Origin: Prauserella marina
GTDB taxonomy: Bacteria; Actinomycetota; Actinomycetes; Mycobacteriales; Pseudonocardiaceae
Direction: 5' to 3'
DNA length: 64,000 nt
Assembly: GCF_002240355.1 (NCBI RefSeq)
Contig: NZ_CP016353.1
Location: 2,406,501-2,470,500, forward strand
Part shown: positions 61,696 through 64,000 of the stretch, piece by piece
Layout: each line of letters opens with the position of its first letter
Numbering within the stretch: the stretch's first letter is position 1
Notes under the pieces: generated by a model
Told to the model about the DNA's origin: nothing
Seen by the model: the letters and a program-made list of their open reading frames with translations, nothing else
Databases searched by the model: none
Program-made: the position numbers and the translations under genes

Positions 61696-61759
61696 GTGGA
61701 GCAGTATTCGGGGTGCGCGGGCTCACGCCATAGGGGACAAGGTCCCCAGGGGGCCCGAT

Positions 61760-63103
61760 TCAGTCGCGATGTGGTGCCGGGATTTTGCCGAGCCGCCGCA
61801 GTTCACCGCTGCCGGAGAGGACGGCGAGGTCGCCGGTGGGGAACCAGTCGTGCTCGGCGAGCCTCGCCGAGGTCGCCTCCTCGTCGCCGAGGTAGCCCTC
61901 GACGACCGGGTAACCACGAATCTGTAGCTCGCCGCGCTCGCCGTGGACCAATGGCAGCCCCGAACCGGGATCGACGACGCGCGCCTCGATGCCTGGTGAC
62001 ACCAGCCTGCCGCCTTGCGACCACCGTCGCGGCGAGCCGGCCGGCTGGACGGCGCTCAACGCCAGTACCTCCGCCGAACCGTAGCCACCCGCGCAGACGG
62101 CTCCCAGTTTGTCCTCCGCCCAGCTCGCCGCGCGCCGTGCCTGTTCCTCGGTGTCGTCGGCGCCATCGGTGTCGTGAGGCTCGCTGGGCGGGCCGCTGAG
62201 GCCGAGCCAGCGCAGGTGGGGCAGGGGTCCCGGCCGCCGGTGCCAGGCACCGGTGAGCGCGGTGGCGAATCCGGTGTCCACGCCGAGGTGGGTCACGCCG
62301 AACCTGGTCAGGTCGTCCAGCACGGCCTCCGCCGTTGGCGAGGGTTCCAGCAGGCAGGTCGCCCCGCCGGAGAGCGCGGCCAGCCCCAGCACGAAGCCGA
62401 AGGCGCCGGTGAGCGGAAGCGTGCACGCCACGGTGTCGTCGGCGCCGATGCCGATCGCGTCCGCGACGGCGGCCGCGTGCCGAGTGATCGCCGATTCCCG
62501 GTGTGCCGCGAGGCGAGGACCGAAGGCGACCGCGAGCTCGTCGCCGCGGGTCACCGGCATCGGCATGCCCACCGTGGTGGTACTCGGCAGCCACGCGCCA
62601 CCACCGACGTCGCTGTTGCCGGGGTCGACGGGCGGGATGTCGTGTGGTCCGGTGACGACGGCGACGGCGGGAACCTGTTCGGTGAGCGCGGTGCCGGAAC
62701 CGAGCGAGTCCAGCGCGGCCCGCAGAGTGCGCACGGGGCTGGGGAGATCGCGCGCGACGGGCGCCGACGGCCCGTGTGCCAGCGCGATCACCTTGGGCTT
62801 CGCCCTCGCCAGTACCGAAGCGACCGTGTCAGGAGTGGCGGCCAGATCGAGGCCGACGGTGTGCGCGCCGAGCGAGGCCGTCGCGATATGCCAGTCCAGC
62901 ACCGCCGACCAGTTGGGCAGCCACAACGCCACGGCGTCACCGCGGCCCACACCCGCCGTCGCCAGATCCGCGCGCAACTGCAACGCGCGCCGCCACAGCT
63001 CGGAGCGGCTCACGTGCACGGGTTGTGCGGGATCGGCATCGATCGCGACGGTGGCGTGTGGGTCGCTCTTGGTCAGTCCAGCGAGCAACGACAGAAGATT
63101 CAC
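61760..63103 (-). CDS. degenerate AMP-dependent synthetase-like protein
   Basis: A 447-residue protein of the acyl-CoA synthetase superfamily. N-terminal WRRALQLRADLATAGVGRGDAVALWLPNWSAVLDWHIATASLGAHTVGLDL and the later LRWLGLSG, AGGYGSAEVLAL, HGERGELQIRGYPVVEGYLGDEEAT, DWFPTGDLAVL are clear. The P-loop (usual S-G-T-T-G-x-P-K) is absent: the region around residue 190 reads DELAVAFGPRLAAH. The protein ends at GELRRLGKI, the hinge, and lacks the C-terminal lid with the catalytic Lys. It probably does not adenylate; a regulatory or binding role is possible. GTG start. Confidence 0.75.
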   Translation of the reverse strand: MNLLSLLAGLTKSDPHATVAIDADPAQPVHVSRSELWRRALQLRADLATAGVGRGDAVALWLPNWSAVLDWHIATASLGAHTVGLDLAATPDTVASVLARAKPKVIALAHGPSAPVARDLPSPVRTLRAALDSLGSGTALTEQVPAVAVVTGPHDIPPVDPGNSDVGGGAWLPSTTTVGMPMPVTRGDELAVAFGPRLAAHRESAITRHAAAVADAIGIGADDTVACTLPLTGAFGFVLGLAALSGGATCLLEPSPTAEAVLDDLTRFGVTHLGVDTGFATALTGAWHRRPGPLPHLRWLGLSGPPSEPHDTDGADDTEEQARRAASWAEDKLGAVCAGGYGSAEVLALSAVQPAGSPRRWSQGGRLVSPGIEARVVDPGSGLPLVHGERGELQIRGYPVVEGYLGDEEATSARLAEHDWFPTGDLAVLSGSGELRRLGKIPAPHRD

Positions 63104-63197
63104 CGCCGGTCAGCGAAACATTTGCCCCCGTCCCCGTCAAGTGTTCAACAGCCGGTTTCGGGCACCGCGACCCGAGCGTGACCTCAGCGCCACCCGG

Positions 63198-63203
63198 TAC
63201 CGT
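63198..63203 (+). promoter_or_regulatory. -10 box of leaderless exonuclease/phosphatase-family gene
   Basis: TACCGT ends seven bases before the ATG at 63211. Upstream in-frame GTG codons (63178, 63202) lack ribosome sites, so the ATG with this box is preferred. Confidence 0.45.
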
Positions 63204-63210
63204 GATCGCG

Positions 63211-64000
63211 ATGCGAGCCTCGCGCGCGGTCCCGGTGATCATCATCGTGCTGGTGGCGGCCCTCGCGGCGCCGTCGGCCGGTACGGCGGGACCCCCAGGC
63301 CCGCCCCGGTCGCTGCGCGTGCTCGGTTTCAACGTCCACGCGGGCACCGGAGCCGACGGAAGACTGGACCTCGAACGCGTCGCGAGGGTGATCGAGAACA
63401 GCGGGGCGGACGTTGCCGCGCTGCAAGAGGTCGACGTGCATTGGTCGGCCCGCAGCGACTACCGCGATCAGGCGGCCGAACTCGCCAGGCTCACCGGCAT
63501 GAACGTGTTCTTCGCGCCCATCTACGACCTCGACCCCGAGCCGGGGCACTCCGCGCGGCGGCGGTTCGGAGTCGCGGTGCTGAGCAGGTATCCGATCGAG
63601 GCGGCGCGCAACCACCTCATCACGCGGCTGTCGACGATCGAGCCCGATCCCGTTCCCGCGCTGGCCCCAGGACTCGCCGAGGTGCTTGTCAGGGTGGGGA
63701 CAAGACCGGTGCGCGTGTACACCACGCATCTCGACCACCGCGCCGACCCTGCCGTCCGGCGCGCGCAGGTCGCCGACACGCTCGACGTCATCGAAGACCG
63801 ACAAGGCGGAAGAGAGGCCACGCTGCTGCTCGGCGACTTCAACGCCGAACCGGGCGCACCTGAACTCGGCCCGCTCTTCACGCGGTTGACCGACGTGTGG
63901 CCCGCCGTGCACCAGGGGGCGCCCTCGGGCTCCGGCGCGACCTACCCCGCGCACGCGCCGCGTGCGCGGATCGACTACGTGACGTTCGCTGGTGCGGGGC
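63211..64000 (+). CDS. secreted endonuclease/exonuclease/phosphatase-family protein (partial)
   Basis: An open frame of 263 codons running off the right edge. The first 30 residues (MRASRAVPVIIIVLVAALAAPSAGTAG) are a signal peptide or anchor. The EEP domain follows: LRVLGFNVHAGTG, the metal Glu in DVAALQEVDVHW, RFGVAVLSRYPI, VYTTHLDHR, LLLGDFNAEPG and the final RIDYVTFAG. Family members cut phosphodiesters in nucleic acids, sphingomyelin or phosphoinositides. The C-terminal catalytic His is just beyond the window. Confidence 0.82.
   Translation, partial: MRASRAVPVIIIVLVAALAAPSAGTAGPPGPPRSLRVLGFNVHAGTGADGRLDLERVARVIENSGADVAALQEVDVHWSARSDYRDQAAELARLTGMNVFFAPIYDLDPEPGHSARRRFGVAVLSRYPIEAARNHLITRLSTIEPDPVPALAPGLAEVLVRVGTRPVRVYTTHLDHRADPAVRRAQVADTLDVIEDRQGGREATLLLGDFNAEPGAPELGPLFTRLTDVWPAVHQGAPSGSGATYPAHAPRARIDYVTFAGAG

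Overview
The window is about 64 kb of very GC-rich DNA with dense, short-spaced genes, many GTG starts, ATGA/GTGA overlaps and several apparently leaderless genes. It reads as the chromosome of an actinomycete, most likely a member of the Pseudonocardiaceae (Amycolatopsis, Prauserella or Saccharomonospora type). The basis is gene content and order. Two primary-type sigma factors (sigB and sigA) frame the first third, and the gene order sigA-ppgK-suhB-cei-DUF4193-DUF3093-dut-DUF3710-hydrolase-OB fold-DUF3159-ceoC-ceoB-APC-trmA-like, then dxs, RNase D, DUF3000, hemE, hemY, hemQ and msrB, follows the Mycobacterium tuberculosis order Rv2703 down to Rv2674 as I recall it. Genus assignment is inference. 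I saw no tRNA, rRNA, CRISPR array, transposase or phage gene.

Layout. Positions 1-9.0 kb hold a fumarase fragment, sigB, dtd and a methyltransferase, an M20 amidohydrolase, DUF3099, the pseudouridine pair psuG-psuK, DUF3039 and a YihY membrane protein. Positions 9.3-21.8 kb form an accessory block: a helicase, a 0.8-kb repeat-rich island, a xylose-type ABC transporter with its ROK regulator, a DMT exporter, a glutamine-synthetase-like ligase with an unknown partner, and an APC permease. Positions 21.9-36.2 kb are the conserved sigA-to-trmA-like segment. Positions 36.2-42.7 kb are a second accessory block: gluconate/idonate catabolism (gntK, permease, idnO, idnD, GntR regulator), a second copy of the repeat element, and an aldehyde dehydrogenase. 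Positions 43-64 kb return to core genes (dxs, RNase D, DUF3000, hemE-hemY-hemQ, msrB) mixed with a two-component system, an aldo/keto reductase, the fadA-fadB beta-oxidation pair, a Ser/Thr kinase, a degenerate AMP-ligase-like protein and the start of an exonuclease/phosphatase-family protein.

How genes work together. hemE, hemY and hemQ are three steps of the coproporphyrin-dependent haem pathway. gntK, gntT, idnO and idnD make a complete route from L-idonate and gluconate to 6-phosphogluconate, with a divergent GntR regulator and an operator palindrome between them. xylFGH plus ROK is a sugar-uptake unit with its own palindrome upstream. fadA and fadB are translationally coupled behind a TetR-type palindrome. 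psuG and psuK salvage pseudouridine.

The most unusual sequence is not a gene. Two intergenic elements (11252-11830 and 40903-41230) have perfect terminal inverted repeats built on GCGAGTCCCCC. Each carries inward-facing arrays of a degenerate 21-bp unit in opposite orientation on the two sides. I do not recognise this as a named element. Also notable are a 24-bp divergent region between dut and DUF3093 whose two -10 boxes overlap and whose two genes both look leaderless, a structured leader in front of DUF4193, and a perfect 44-bp palindrome that contains the stop codons of two convergent genes.
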